Origin: Agrypnia vestita
Taxonomy: Eukaryota; Arthropoda; Insecta; Trichoptera; Phryganeidae
NCBI GenBank assembly: GCA_016648135.1
Contig: JADDOH010010282.1
Coordinates: 1 to 64,000 of the forward strand
Direction of reading: 5' to 3'
Length of the DNA stretch: 64,000 nucleotides
Shown: in pieces, positions 11,284-22,954 of the stretch
How the letters are laid out: every line of letters starts with the position of its first letter
Numbering within the stretch: the stretch's first letter is position 1
The notes under the pieces: model-generated
Told to the model about the DNA's origin: nothing
Seen by the model: only the letters and a program-made list of their open reading frames with translations
Databases searched by the model: none
Made by a program: the position numbers and the translations under genes

Positions 11284-11805
11284 CTATATTTATATCATAT
11301 ATATATATATATATATATATAAATTAAATTTTCATTAGCTTTTATTTTGTTATATTATATTCAATTTCGTCCTATGAAAATAGGACGAAATTGCTGGTGT
11401 CCTGGAATGGGGCTCAAATCACCGAACACCGATTCTTTCATAAAACTCGTTTAAAATTCGCGTTTATGTCGATACTGTTGGAAAAACAAATGTGGGAAAT
11501 TTCGATCAACCCTTTAACTTGTATACCATTTCTAGTACCAGCAAAACCATCAACTTTGGAATATAATATTATTGCCCTATTTGTGGGTAACTTTTTACCT
11601 AAATACATGTATTGTGACCCCTTTGAAAATGTCTCGTGAGTATTTTTTCCAAAGGAACAACCGTAATCTGAGAAGTTAGCGATGTCTTCTACTTAAAACT
11701 TTTCTGTAATGGTTTTCGCGTTTTATTGAGCATTTTAGAAATATGTTGAATATATTTTCAGAGTTACATGAATTCATGTATTAGAATATTCACTAACTGT
11801 AAAGA
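8146..11805. other. AT-rich DNA without a recognised gene
   Basis: No convincing exon. Short tandem words occur at 8,720-8,765 (TTTTTCATTGCCC, three copies) and 9,490-9,530 (AAGTCACATGTCCAGTCACA-like, two copies). GATGGTCCCTTTGTG (10,022) and GACGAAGGGACCAC (10,349) face each other and look like the ends of an old element. TA microsatellites are at 10,740-10,860 and 11,240-11,325. Confidence 0.6.
11238..11325. repeat. (TA)n microsatellite
   Basis: Two long runs of alternating TA separated by a short TATATTTATATC stretch. Confidence 0.95.
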
Positions 11806-12190
11806 GGGACCCACCACACACCCAAGGCAGTTTTATGAGCAATAGCTCCCATATCGGCCCTACACTTGCGCCACCCAATCGGCATTTTTTTTGCAAAAGT
11901 GGTTATCCTCCCCATGTTAGTCAAACTCATATGAGTGCAAGCGGTGCGGGGAGTTGTCCACACAAAACCGCTTCACTGTCATCCAAAGCAAACAAAACAA
12001 TACAAAACAATAGGATGAGATATGATACAATGATAAACGTATATGTGAGGAAATACCATAAAGACAGTTAAACTAGGTACACTAGTCACTCCCCTGAGGG
12101 GAAAATGGAGAAAAGTTGTACAAAATAAACGGAGGACTCGCTAGTCCGGAAAAACACTACCGGCAGACAAAAACCACGGTAGATATCGAG
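11806..12190 (-). mobile_element. R1-like LINE, 3' UTR-only copy
   Basis: The plus strand reads GGACCCACCACACACCCA then TTTTATGAGCAATAGCTCCC, the reverse complement of the end of the LINE at 32,430-33,515. Further in, ACTCGCTAGTCCGG and ACTACCGGCAGA match the 32,960-33,000 region of that copy. No ORF2 sequence is left, so this is a heavily truncated insertion. Confidence 0.75.
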
Positions 12191-12578
12191 CTTATGACGT
12201 TACAGCAACTGATGAAAAAAAATCTCGTCTAGAAGAAAAACTATTTACTAATAGACAGTATTCAAAATACTGATATACCGATTTGAATACAAATGTATCA
12301 ACAGGAAAATCAATTGCTTGGTTCACGTTCCGCTGAACGACTTTTCTATATTTCGTTTAAAAACGAAATTATTATTTAAAAAACAGCCAAACGGCGGTTT
12401 TAAGGAACAATATATTTTTTTAAGAAAAATTTAAAAAAAAAGAAAAAAAAAAGTAAATCAAACTTATATAAAGCTCGTTTGTATAGCAACTTGAGATTAT
12501 TTAAAATAATAGTTCATGTCATTTTTCCATATCTTTTTTTACGGTTTTATGTATTCGTATTTGTACAGATGGGTAGGT

Positions 12579-13503
12579 AGGGTCCGTTCACTTTATGAAA
12601 ACTACTTGCATTAGTGTGGGTAATGCCCTCTGTAACACGTAAATTATGTAGTGGTATTCATTTTTAAAGCAACTCCATTGGCCGCTTCAGCGGTCGTTTC
12701 TTTGGTTAATATTTTTTTTCTTAAAGATAACGGTTACCACAAAATCACGAATAATCCTTTCAAAATAAATTTAATTTTATTATATATTTCGGCCGCCAGT
12801 TAAGGCTGTGAGAACAGCGCTATCCATCGTAGCGTGGCGCCGTGATAACTTTAGTGATGGATATTATATTGAGAATTTTGCTTTTTTGCTTCCTATATCT
12901 CATTATTATTTGAGCCATCTGATAGCGTTAGTGACGGACATTGTTACGTACAGAATTATATATTTTTTGTACATTATTTAATACACCTCATCATTATTTG
13001 TGCCATCTGGTGGCGTTAGTGATGGACATTGTTGCATAGAGAATGATATATTTTGATTTATAATTAATACCAATTACAAATGCCGCCCCAATAGTGGATG
13101 CATTTACTAATTTTAATTGTCATTAAATTTAAATATTTTGAACAATCTTAAAATTAAAAAAATCTAATTCAGAGTATTTTATTAAAAGTGTAAAGTATAA
13201 AATCTATGTTTTCGTTTTATTTAATAACAATTTTGAAATTATACTATTTTTGAAAACGAAATCAGATCAACTATTTATTGTATTCGAGTTACACTTACGA
13301 ATATATTTCTAAAAAAGTATTATTTGGGGATATAAAATTTAAATATAGTTTTTTATAACACATATATGCTTATTTCAGGATAAGAAAATAGAATACCATT
13401 TACATTTTTTTGCATCTATCATGTACTCAAAAAAATAATGTTACGAGTTTTTGTAAACGCAGTGTAACTCACTAATGCAAGTGGCTTAAAGTAAACGGAC
13501 TCA
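12579..13503. mobile_element. non-autonomous DNA element with ~38-bp imperfect TIRs
   Basis: GGTCCGTTCACTTTATGA at 12,579 and its imperfect complement TTAAAGTAAACGGACTC ending near 13,503 are followed, inward, by the shared word CTTGCATTAGTG. The inside has no transposase but holds three degenerate copies of an ~88-bp unit (12,840-13,050). A partial, inverted copy of the internal 13,210-13,440 part lies at 62,090-62,240, and a similar end (GTCCGTTCACTTTACGA) is at 54,859. Target duplication not determined. Confidence 0.6.
12840..13060. repeat. ~88-bp degenerate tandem repeat
   Basis: GCCATCTG plus ATAGCGTTAGTGACGGACATTG occurs at 12,914 and, slightly changed, at 13,002. A weaker unit with TGATAACTTTAGTGATGG starts at 12,842. 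Confidence 0.65.
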
Positions 13504-15200
13504 ACTTGAATTATTATAAAAAATATTTTTTCGTATTTGAGTTTTGTTAACAAAAAATTATCATTTTATGTTAAGTATTAGTTTGAAGAGGGCAAAGAAA
13601 GTCATAGTTTCAGAAGTTTCTTTGCTTAGTGTATTTTCGTTAGGAAACCCAAGTGGATAGTTTATACCTATAAATAAAGAATTTACCATAAATTTGTATA
13701 AATTGCATGGTCACAATGTGTTTTTGATGAATATCCGTAAAAAAAACTTAATGATTCTTTAGAATTATTTAATCATGTTCGATTTGATCATTTAAAGTTT
13801 GAATATTTCATTATATTACAAGTTTTTTAAATTACAAAGACAGATTGCAGAAAAACAGAAAAAAATACAGAAAAAATAAAAACAATCAATGGGGTTTTCA
13901 TGGAATTGTCGAAGATTGACTTAGAATATCACTGTCATTCTTCACTTTATATAATAGAAAAAATATGAACATATATACGATAGCAAAAACAAAGAAATGT
14001 CACAACAGAAGCTCAAATCAAATACCTACCAAAAACAAAAATGTATTACCTAACCCGAGCGGCAGGCGGTCAACGGTTTTTCGCGCGCGCGAAATTTCAC
14101 GTACGACTTGAACTCGGAAAAAAAAAATCTGAGTACATAGAGCAGTCCGGCGATTGAATTAAAAAAGAGCATTATTTTGTTGTACTGTCGGAGTTAGGTC
14201 ACCACTGTCGAGTCTATTCGAATTTAAAAAGATTTTAGCAATGAAATATTTGAACACATAAAAGAAACTTTACTTCGCTCGTACTAAAATACATTCGGTT
14301 AAAAATAACATTGAAAGTAGGATAGTAGTTTAAGTATGGATTTTATTAAACGTCTCCGTTAAATGGTTTATACAATATTATTATTATATTCACAATATGC
14401 TACAAACGACGCAGCGTAGAAATAAATAGTAAGGGAATCGATAGAATACTGTCCGGGTGTAAGTAATAATTGTAATAAGTGATAATAAAAGTATAATTGT
14501 CACTGATAAAAAGCATAAAGACATGTCGATGGGTGGGCCATATTGTAAGACACATCAATTATTGATGGAAAGAGAATAGTTTTTAATCTGTTAGAAAAAA
14601 ACATGATGTTTTTGCAACATAAGTATGCAAATGTATTTAAATTTTAAAATATTAAATAAAAGTTTCTATGGGTTTTGTTTGCATTTAAGTTATCAAAATA
14701 TGAACATTTATTGTTAATATTATTTCTATCGTAAATTAACATAATCCTTAACCTTTTAACTTTATGTAAACAAATATATGTTTATGCGTGAAAAGAAGTC
14801 ATGTATGTTAATTTCTGGAATAATTAATGATTTGTTATTTTACTTAACGAATATTTGGGGAAAACATAATCCATCTGTTATATTTAATATTAATTCTAAA
14901 TAATAATTTAATAATGTGTGTATATTTTTTATGTGTGGCGATGATTACTATTTTTAAAGGTAGTGAAATTTTATCTAAATTGACCGCTGTATACACTGAG
15001 AGAAAAAAAATTAGATGCTTATAGCGTTACCTTTGTGGTTGAATATAATTGTTGATTTTAATTAACTAAAACATTGTTTAAACCACTTGAATTAGTTTAT
15101 ACACAGATTTTGGTTAGTAAAAATAAAAAATATATATTTAATTTTGGAACAACCTTTTTGGGGATTGTGCATTGAAATACATTGTCTCAGAGAGAGTATA
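13504..15200. other. AT-rich stretch, no gene seen
   Basis: Nothing coding. A small GC-rich patch with CGCGCGCGCG is at 14,080-14,090. At 15,010-15,115 a sequence with GTGGTTGAATATAATTGTTG and TTTAAACCACTTG resembles an arm of the foldback repeat at 23,700-23,856. Confidence 0.5.
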
Positions 15201-15691
15201 CAGGGTTATTTGGAAAATATTAATAATCTCACAGGATTATATTCCCGCTTTAAGTGTGAGTCGAAAATGTTGAAGCAACTATGACCTAATATCAATAGTT
15301 ATAGAGATATGCGACATCTAAGTTTGCATTTTTTAAAAATATTTCTGACTTATTTTTTGTAAAACGTTGGACTCATTACAGTAACTCATATTCAATATGA
15401 AAAATTCATTCCCTTTAATATCAAGTCAAATAAAATAATAAAAACCTTTCAATCGCAATTGGAAATTTTTCATTTTATTTCACTTTTATGGAAATGAATG
15501 AATCTTTCGTAATCGTTATAAGTTTCTGTAAAACATAAGCCAGAAATATTGAAAAAAAATGCAAACTTTGACATTAGGTACGTAACTCCATAACTACTGA
15601 TATTAGATCATGACTGCTTGAATATTTTCGACTCACAATCAAGGCAGGAATATAGTCTTGTGAGATAACTAATGTTTTCCAAATAACCCTG
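15201..15691. mobile_element. MITE with ~135-bp TIRs, TA target duplication
   Basis: The element starts CAGGGTTATTTGGAAAA and ends with its complement; TA lies on each side (15,199-15,200 and 15,692-15,693). The inverted arms stay alignable for about 135 bases (for example TGTGAGTCGAAAAT in both). TA target and CAGGG ends fit the Tc1/mariner group, though no transposase is present to prove it. A degraded relative covers 51,480-51,715. Confidence 0.85.
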
Positions 15692-15847
15692 TAGAGTTAA
15701 GTGCGAAGCTAGTTATGAATTATTTTGAATATTGCAAATTATGCACGTTTGCGCGCATATAAGTTTATGGTTAATGTCATCCGTGTTTTTATGAAGTTTA
15801 ATATTAAATTGTGATCAGATTTGTATTCTGATTTAAAAAACATATAT

Positions 15848-16555
15848 TTTTTTTTATTTCAAAAAAATCCTTGTTTACAAATAAAGGTACTTAATACTAA
15901 CTTAACAATAAAATATAAGATAAATTACACTTTTTTTTGTTAAATTTGTGGATTATGCCACTCTACTAGGCTTCGCCTGTCCCAGAGTGGCGTTATAGAA
16001 GACAATTATAATATTTTTTTGAATTCGTCAGTTGTATTCATTTTCATAAGGTAGTAATTATATATCTACAAAGTATCAAGTGCAATGTTAGTGAAAGTTG
16101 AGTGAGTCATAAGTCCAAGTGTAAATATGTGTAGAATAATTGTTTAATGTAAAAAGGGTTAAAGTTTTGTTTAAGATTATTTTTTATTTTCCTTAATTAA
16201 TTTATTTATATATTTAGGTATATATTTTTATTTGTAGACATTATTATGCAATTAGAGTAAGTAAATTTTTAGTTGCTGTTCTACCTTTGGAGGTAAGCCA
16301 GTTGTTTGGTAAAGCTTTTATTTTATTAATTGAGTATATTCTGATTTCCGGGAAGCCTGTTTTAAATATGTTAAATATTTTAGGCCCTATGTACGAGTAA
16401 TTTTTCTGTCCATATGTTGTCTTAGTTTTTGGTATTTCGTCAAGATTTCGTAATGCTTGTCTAGTATTATATGATATGTTATTTGAATATAATATTGTCA
16501 AGGTGGATCTCATGTGAAATATGGTAAATTTTGTCGATAATCTTATCACTACCGG
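15848..16555 (-). mobile_element. LINE 3' end (second family) with poly(A)
   Basis: Minus-strand ORF tail (16,241-16,555), then a 3' UTR down to a poly(A) (poly-T on plus) at about 15,848-15,858. The UTR, including GCCACTCTACTAGGC and GTTTACAAATAAAGGTACTT, recurs on the plus strand at 62,380-62,635. 5'-truncated like most LINE copies. Confidence 0.8.
16241..16555 (-). CDS. LINE ORF2 extreme C-terminus
   Basis: About 100 codons ending at a stop at 16,244. The stretch YNTRQALRNL...PKTKTTYGQKNYSYIGPKIFN is the characteristic tail after the RT and thumb region in jockey/CR1-like LINEs, followed by LPNNWLTSKGR. No catalytic residues are in this part. Confidence 0.75.
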
Positions 16556-16596
16556 GTAGGTAGGTAAATCTGTTCGAAAAACGCTTCTAGATGTCT

Positions 16597-16910
16597 AACT
16601 AACCTTCGCGAACCAGATCACAGTCGAGTCTTCTTCTGCTGGACCGTGTATAATAAGCATATGCAAGCCGAGTTTGTGCGAAGTTGGAGCTAGGACGAGC
16701 TTGCGTAAAGTTCGAGTCACATCGTGTGCAGACGCCCCGAAACGGCAGTCCCTGCAGGCTCATCTCCGAGACGCCTCTCCGCCTGAGACTTCATCGTCCA
16801 TGTCGTCAAGCTTATCTGGGCGAGAGCTTTCGTCAAATCCGCGAATTCAAAAATCGCCTAATTTACTTTAGTGAGATTCCCGAGAATCCCATCTGTTGAG
16901 GCTGTGTTGT
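16597..16910 (+). other. GC/CpG-richer island, possible exon
   Basis: This 300-base patch is clearly richer in CG than its surroundings. The plus strand is open for about 90 codons (16,600-16,872) with four Cys in the first 45 (PCIISICKPSLCEV then VTSCADAP), ending SPNLL-stop; another frame is open for about 70 codons over the same bases. I recognise no family, and neither frame has a clear splice acceptor. It may be an old exon, an LTR or a promoter-proximal CpG patch. Confidence 0.2.
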
Positions 16911-18269
16911 GACCGTACCAGAGACCTTAGTGCATGTGTTTAATTTCGTTGTATTTCTTTTACTCTACTGTTCATGTATGTATGTTGTGTGTTTCTTGGA
17001 TTTGAAGAAACTATTAACAAATCTTTTTTAATTATTTCCACACATTTGTTCTTTGCACACAAAGATTGAAAATGTTTAAACTTATATTGCTATTGTTTAT
17101 TTTAACAATTAAATAATTGTTTTTTATAAATTATGATATTTTTACGAAGACCGCAACGGGATTTTTCCTCGTACAAACTGTATAATCTGTTAGGTAGAGA
17201 TTATGTTTTCTAGAAGTTCTTTGAATACAAATTTCGACTTTCGAATACGGTCACAGAGATTCAAGTACTGGTCATTTGCAAATCACTTCAGGTTTGTTGT
17301 ACGTTAAAGGTCAAATGTGGGAACATTGAATATTGATGTTCCGTTTGTCAATTAGGTGAATTTAAAGCTTCCAATAAATGTCTTCTTATTTTATTTATTT
17401 TTTAAAAAGCTGTTATTTGTAGGTAATTTTTGCGCGCATATGTTGAATCTCGCTGTCAAATCAAATGTCGTGCACGCAGATTGTCTCTGAGTAAAGTTCT
17501 CAAGTTGATTTCTGAATATATATGTATGGTTTTGACCATGATTAGTTTTGAGATTACTGATCTATTCTAATTTTTCGCGAATCAATGGGCTTCACAATAA
17601 GATGAATGAAATGAAATGAGGAAGTTTCTCAAATATATTTTGACATCATTATTCTTATACACCTAATGATGTAAATTCTTCGGTTCGATAACTACTTGAT
17701 TTTAATAATTAATCGATTTTAGTTTCGGAAATAAGTTGCTATGCAATGATAAATTTTCTTATAAATATTTTTTTTTACATACAACGACGCAGATGTGCCC
17801 AATTTTTTATAAAAAAACAACATAATTTAAAAAACACGATGCCACTTAATACAGCAATGACGGTAAATATAAATTAAAATAAACTTCAGCGATATTTTGT
17901 GATACCGAATCTTTTATGGGCGCAAATAAGTGCAGAAATATTAAATATAATGACTTGTCTTATATTGGCATTCGAATGTCTGTGAATTCTATTTATTCGG
18001 AAAATAAATTTTTTGTTAGTTGTAAGTGGATACATGAACGTTGCAAGTGGTAAAACTCTGGATTTTATTTGCTAATCTTATTTATCCTGTGGTCAACTAA
18101 AAGTTATTTCTAATTTCTGTACTTGTAGTTAGATGTATGACTTAAAAATAAAGAGTTATATTTGTTGAATTTCTACTTCGAGCTTCAAGTGCCAACCATT
18201 ATTTGAAATGTGTTCCTTTAACGTGGGCATGTAAACTTTTCCGTTAACCTTTTCAACGCAAATAACTTT

Positions 18270-18340
18270 TCAGATTAAAAGAACGTATGAGGTTCTTAGA
18301 ACTTGTGTCGTAAACACCGATTTTCTTGAAGAAAAATTTA
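18270..18340 (-). other. weak candidate third exon of the secreted-peptide gene
   Basis: An acceptor with a pyrimidine tract (CATTCTCACTTACAG) ends at 18,341. Joined in phase 1 to the signal-peptide exon it would give 23 more codons and a TGA at 18,272-18,270. The product would be a 53-residue precursor with no cysteine in the mature part. Other acceptors further down (near 17,190) also give short open extensions, so this choice is arbitrary. Confidence 0.15.
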
Positions 18341-18850
18341 CTGTAAGTGAGAATGTACAAAACAAAAGAAAAACATTTGACAATTGTAACGAAGTGATGG
18401 TTACTTTTATTAATTATTTCACCACAAAATCATTTTACTTTTATAGTTTCGGAGGTAAGTTTAAAGAACTTCATAATCATAAATATGTTAATAAGAACAC
18501 ATGTTTGAGACTGGATTTCTCAAATTTTCCTTAATCTATAAATATAATTAGAATTAAATCTACAGACCTAATCATTCACTAAGATGTATTTAAAATAATA
18601 ATTTAAAATCATAAAGACCCACCAATTTTTGCGAGAAAGGGATCGATTTGCATAGATAACCTGACAATTTCATCTCAGCGGTTCCTGTTTTTTTTCTATC
18701 CAAAATTTATTTCTTGAAACTACGCTTTTTAATAGATATTCCACAAAGTACATGATTTAATATCGGATATTTTCTTTGATAGGATTGGAATCGGTCGTAA
18801 TTTATACATTTTTCAAATATTTTTCATGTAATGAAAACGAATGTACTCAC

Positions 18851-18946
18851 GTTTGGCATCAGCTTCTTTGAAGACGACCATGGTACAAAAGACTGCGAGG
18901 AGAATAGCCAGCTGCTTCGTGGTGTTACTGATGATGGCCATGGTCA
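18851..18946 (-). CDS. signal-peptide exon of a small secreted protein (candidate)
   Basis: On the minus strand an acceptor (TTATCATCACAG) precedes TGACC and ATG at 18,941. Thirty codons follow: a short polar N-region with Lys9, a hydrophobic core LAILLAVFCTMVVF, and an A-D-A motif at residues 27-29, a textbook AxA signal-peptidase site. The exon ends after one base of codon 31 at a strong donor GTGAGTAC (18,850-18,843), phase 1. The mature part must lie at lower coordinates. The gene is not recognised; signal peptide plus small first coding exon fits an insect secreted peptide (for example salivary, venom, immune or hormone precursor). Confidence 0.6.
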
Positions 18947-19530
18947 CTGTGATGATAAAAAATTAACATTTTTACCACTATTTATAAAACAGAAAACATG
19001 TGAAAGGCCCGAGATTTTAAATGTATAAATGTCACCTAGTTAAGTGGTTTAAGAAATAATAATAATTTCGTTTGTTAAAATAATAAATTATTTTAGTATT
19101 TAAACAATAACCAAAAATTTAAATTTTACATACACATACAGTGTAAAATCATCAAAGTTACCTTTTTTATATACATATACATAGATTTTTTGTGACACCG
19201 CTTTACAACTTCTAAGCATTAAAATTTAATTATATTTTAATCGTTTTGTACTGGAATCACATAAATTAATTTAAAATTATTTCTAATAAAATTTTGAAAA
19301 CTGAATAATAAAAGTTAATAAAAAACTGATTTTCTGAAGTTTTATTTTTAATAAAGCTAAAAAGTTTCGTGATAAATGACTTAAAATCATCGCTACATTA
19401 ATATCAAACAATATTCAGCTTTAATATTATTTTTGTAATACTAATGCTCATTTTTCAATAGTATGCTTTTAAATATCAAATTGACCATAAAATAATTACT
19501 TAAATATATTTTAGTGCATAAAAACAGTAC

Positions 19531-19600
19531 CTTTATTTGGTTGATGTTTGTGAAGAAAGAAACAGTCCTTAAACAGTTAAATCCTTAGAATGATGTGATG
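19531..19600 (-). other. 5' UTR exon of the candidate secreted-peptide gene
   Basis: About 30 bases downstream of a TATA-like box, the minus strand has an initiator-like CATCACATCATTC near 19,600, then a pyrimidine-rich leader without ATG, ending AAATAAAG at 19,531 next to the donor GTACTG. Splicing to the acceptor at 18,947 removes a 584-base intron. This two-exon start (noncoding exon, then signal-peptide exon) is common in insect secreted-protein genes. Confidence 0.45.
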
Positions 19601-19624
19601 TGGATGAAGAGGTAGATGGTTGCT

Positions 19625-19637
19625 GGTTTTAAATATT
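19625..19637 (-). promoter_or_regulatory. TATA-like box of candidate gene
   Basis: Minus strand AATATTTAAAACC, about 30 bases upstream of the proposed transcription start at about 19,600. Confidence 0.35.
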
Positions 19638-19639
19638 GA

Positions 19640-21300
19640 ATATAAATTTATATTCACCCGGCTGAAAAAAGATACAAACAGTATAATCTTTAAAAATAAC
19701 GTAGATAAAATATGCAACTTCTTTATTTTTCACAAATTGATTAATTTAATGTTTTATATTTTAAAAAATATTGCTTTTGTATGAAAGAGTCTATGATTTA
19801 CGACGATAATAAAAAAGGTTAATAATTGACTGATTTCAAAAATGACTTTTTTTTAGCTGAAAAGTGAAAATTTACTAGTTTGTAGAATTTTCTACTTTTG
19901 TACAAAAATTGCTCGAATAGATGAAATAAGTACTCAAAAGATTTGATGAAAATACTTAAACGTTTATTAACTGCTGACTAACTTTTCTGGGGTAACTTTT
20001 CCTAGCGACCACCACCGTTGCAATGTGCGGAGAGTCGCCTCAGCCCTCCTTTTCTATGCGAAGTCCCACCGTTTCACGTCAACGCTGGAACGGGACGGAG
20101 TTATTGCTCAAATCCTTTTCCGTCCCTCTCTATCCCAAGTTCCAGCCCGAACAAAGCAGTTGGCAAAACAAATTATAGCAATTTTGTGAAAGGGGAGAAT
20201 ATTTCTACGGGTGTCGATACAACGCGGCACAAATGCTTTTATTTTATGACAAGTTAGTTCGTACTGCGCTCTTATTATGTGGCTTCGGTGAAACAGGTAA
20301 AGTTTCGTGCGTTGGTTTTCCGTGTTTTCCAAATACTTGTTGAGAGGTAACCTCAATTTGAAAAAATACAAATAATATATAATTATATTTTTTTGTGTTA
20401 TGCTTTTAATTGTATATTGTATTTGTTGTTATCTTATTCATAAACTCTGTAAATATTCTTAACATTAATTGTGTTTTGATGCAAGCTGTTATAAAAGTTA
20501 TTGAGCTAATAAACGCCGATTTATCGGCACTGAAACTGAATTGAAAAAAAAAACAAACTGTCGTTCAGTGTCGGCCTGATAACATAAAGCTCTCTCCGAA
20601 AGTATATCGTGAAATATGTTTTTTATGTTTATGTTATAGTATTGACTCACGTAAAATGGGCTTGAGTGACATTTTTTGAGATCGATTTTAAATCAATAAG
20701 CTAGCAAATAATTTTTGTAAAACCTTTAGAGAAAAATATCTTTACTATTTTTTTATTACATTTCATTCACCCCAAAACTCATAATTTAATTTACCCCATA
20801 ATTTACCCCATAATTTACCCCATAATTTACCCCATAATTCACCCCATAATTTAAAATAGATTTTTTCGAACTATCTTTCTGCGTAAATCATCTAATTTTT
20901 AAAATGTTTTATTTTTTTTAAATAAAATATATTTTTCATATTCATGTTTCATATTTCATTTCATATAATGATTTTCAATACTAATAAAAATTTTAAGGAA
21001 AAGGGTGGAGATTGTGTAGTGGTGGAAAGAATTTCTGTGTTTAAAGTTATAATATATTTTGTGGAACATACTTTTTACTGGTTTAAAGAAATAATATTTG
21101 CACGACAATGAAAGCTGTAAACAGTGCATTTTGAGTATTTATAAAATTTCTTAATATTTTACATTATTAACACTATTACAAATTTGTACTCCAGGATGTT
21201 CCTAAAAATCGCAGGAATAATGTTTTCAGAAAAATAACGTTTATTGCATCAATTTTTTTTAACGAAACCTTCTTCAATTGCATCGTTGGTTGTATATATT
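19640..21300. other. AT-rich intergenic stretch
   Basis: No exon recognised. 20,010-20,330 is GC-richer (GGAACGGGACGGAG, TTCCGTCCCTCTC) and looks like part of an old element. A 12-bp tandem repeat is at 20,793-20,853. Confidence 0.4.
20793..20853. repeat. 12-bp tandem repeat (TTTACCCCATAA)
   Basis: Five near-perfect copies of TTTACCCCATAA; the fifth reads TTCACCCCATAA. Confidence 0.95.
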
Positions 21301-21304
21301 TTAT

Positions 21305-21365
21305 GATCTAAATATAATAATGTCGTTATCTGTATGTCTGTCCGTAACGTCCGTAACTTGCTGGA
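21305..21365 (-). repeat. family B tail fragment
   Basis: Plus strand AATGTCGTTATCTG...CTGTCCGTAACGTCCGTAAC is the reverse complement of the conserved 3' tail of the tRNA-like family B repeats. Confidence 0.6.
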
Positions 21366-21562
21366 ATTAGATAATTAGAGTGTGACACGCAATCAGCGCG
21401 CAACACGCAACGGCTCAGGCAACACGTAAGGGTCGTTCGCCTAATTACACGGTCTTACCATTTTTATATTATTGTGTTTAGTTTTAGATATAAACGAATA
21501 AAGTCTATATGAAAAAACAAATGGTCTTTCAGCTTCAAATCCTGCAAATATTACGACCCGTG

Positions 21563-21768
21563 ATTTTTTTTTTTTTTTTTTTTTTAAATAAATAGAGATG
21601 CGAACACGGAATACGTGTCACATCAATATTCTTACTATTTTCAAACTAAGCTAAACGCTTGTTCTATGAAAATAGGACTAACTTTCTAGTCTGGGCTGAG
21701 ATTCGAACCCGCGACCATTGGATCACGAGGCGAGTGTCCTAACCACAAGACCAACAAGCTACTCACGG
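21563..21768 (-). mobile_element. tRNA-derived SINE, family A, copy 1
   Basis: Read on minus: AGCTTGTTGGTCTTGTGGTT, a Pol III A-box region, then GTTCGAATCTC (B box GGTTCGAATC), a body with CTATTTTCATAGAACAAGCG, GATGTGACACG, and a poly(A) tail (poly-T at 21,565-21,585 on plus). Two more copies are at 49,869 and 52,960. Such SINEs depend on a partner LINE for copying. Confidence 0.9.
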
Positions 21769-22629
21769 GTATAAGGCTAGTAGGGACATATTGAATTGCA
21801 CAAGGTCGTGATGCAATATTTTGTATATTCCTTAAACTAAACTATTTATTATAAGTACTCTCATACTACTAGATTTCACAGACTGGAAGGAATGTGCATT
21901 ATTGAGGCATATTGCACCGTTGCAAATCTCTATTTAAATCATCCATTTTCACTTCAATTATATATCGTGTAAATAATAACATTGAACGACATCGATCCAC
22001 TCCATTCGTGACGACCGTGTGGAGCCATGAAGCTCGCCTTCGTTAACTTCTGAAAAGGCCCTTGTCAGGGCCATATCTAAATCTGTCCGAAACACTGTAC
22101 CTACATAAAATGACATATTAATTGTCGTTATGCTGAAAAAATAATTTATTTTTTGCTTATGTCGGGCTTTATTGTGCAATAACTTTTTTCACACAGCGAA
22201 TTGGGACTTGATGCCATAACAATAGTTAAAGTAAATAAAAAAACTTTTCCAGTGATATATCACATGTCGTTATTGGTTCCTAGGCTGGCTCCCATACAGT
22301 TTTGCCCATTCTCCTTTGTAAGTTTGGATATAGGAGATAATCTCCGAAACTACTCGACCGATTTCAAAAATTCTTCCACTAGTATTTAGAATGAGCTTTC
22401 AGGGTGGACAAAGACTATATTATCCAGATAAAATAAAATTGCTTTTCGTGGTGACCTATTTTACAACTAAAGTCGACGAAAAAATGGCCGAGCCGTGCGT
22501 TTTTTACGAACGCTTTTTTTACGCTGCATTAACGGACTAATTTATTTATTTATTGTTCAAACTTAATCAATCTGGATTACATTAACATAAATGACCATCG
22601 AATAGTCTTCATCTATCTTCAGAGTTTGG

Positions 22630-22780
22630 AGATTTTAATTTTTTTTTTATTATCTATTCTAATAATAATAGTAATATTAAAAATTATATAATATTATTAA
22701 CAATAATAATATTAATATTAATAATATTAATATAATTAATAATAATAATATTAACAATAATAAAAATAACAATAGGATTC
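22630..22780. repeat. AAT-rich simple repeat
   Basis: Interrupted (AATAATATT)n over about 140 bases. Confidence 0.85.
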
Positions 22781-22954
22781 CCATTCAGCTCCAACCTGTT
22801 TAAAATGTTATCTCATTCTTTACAAGAGCCTCTACAACAAAAATGTCCCTTTCATATCACCTTTCCCCTATAGCGCACAAGGTATTTGTAAAATATATTT
22901 TTTTAGGTACACTAAGCGCTTATAAACAATTTTCTCCGCGACGACGGCATCTTC

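Noticed and set aside
11366..11420. Family A SINE fragment (CTATGAAAATAGGACGAAAT)
   Set aside because: The match is only about 20 bases plus a loose remainder; too short to call.
18270..18946. Resemblance of the joined reading A-K-L-N-F-S-S to adipokinetic hormone (QLNFS...)
   Set aside because: The needed N-terminal Gln, Trp8 and Gly-Lys-Arg processing site are missing and the third exon is only a weak guess.
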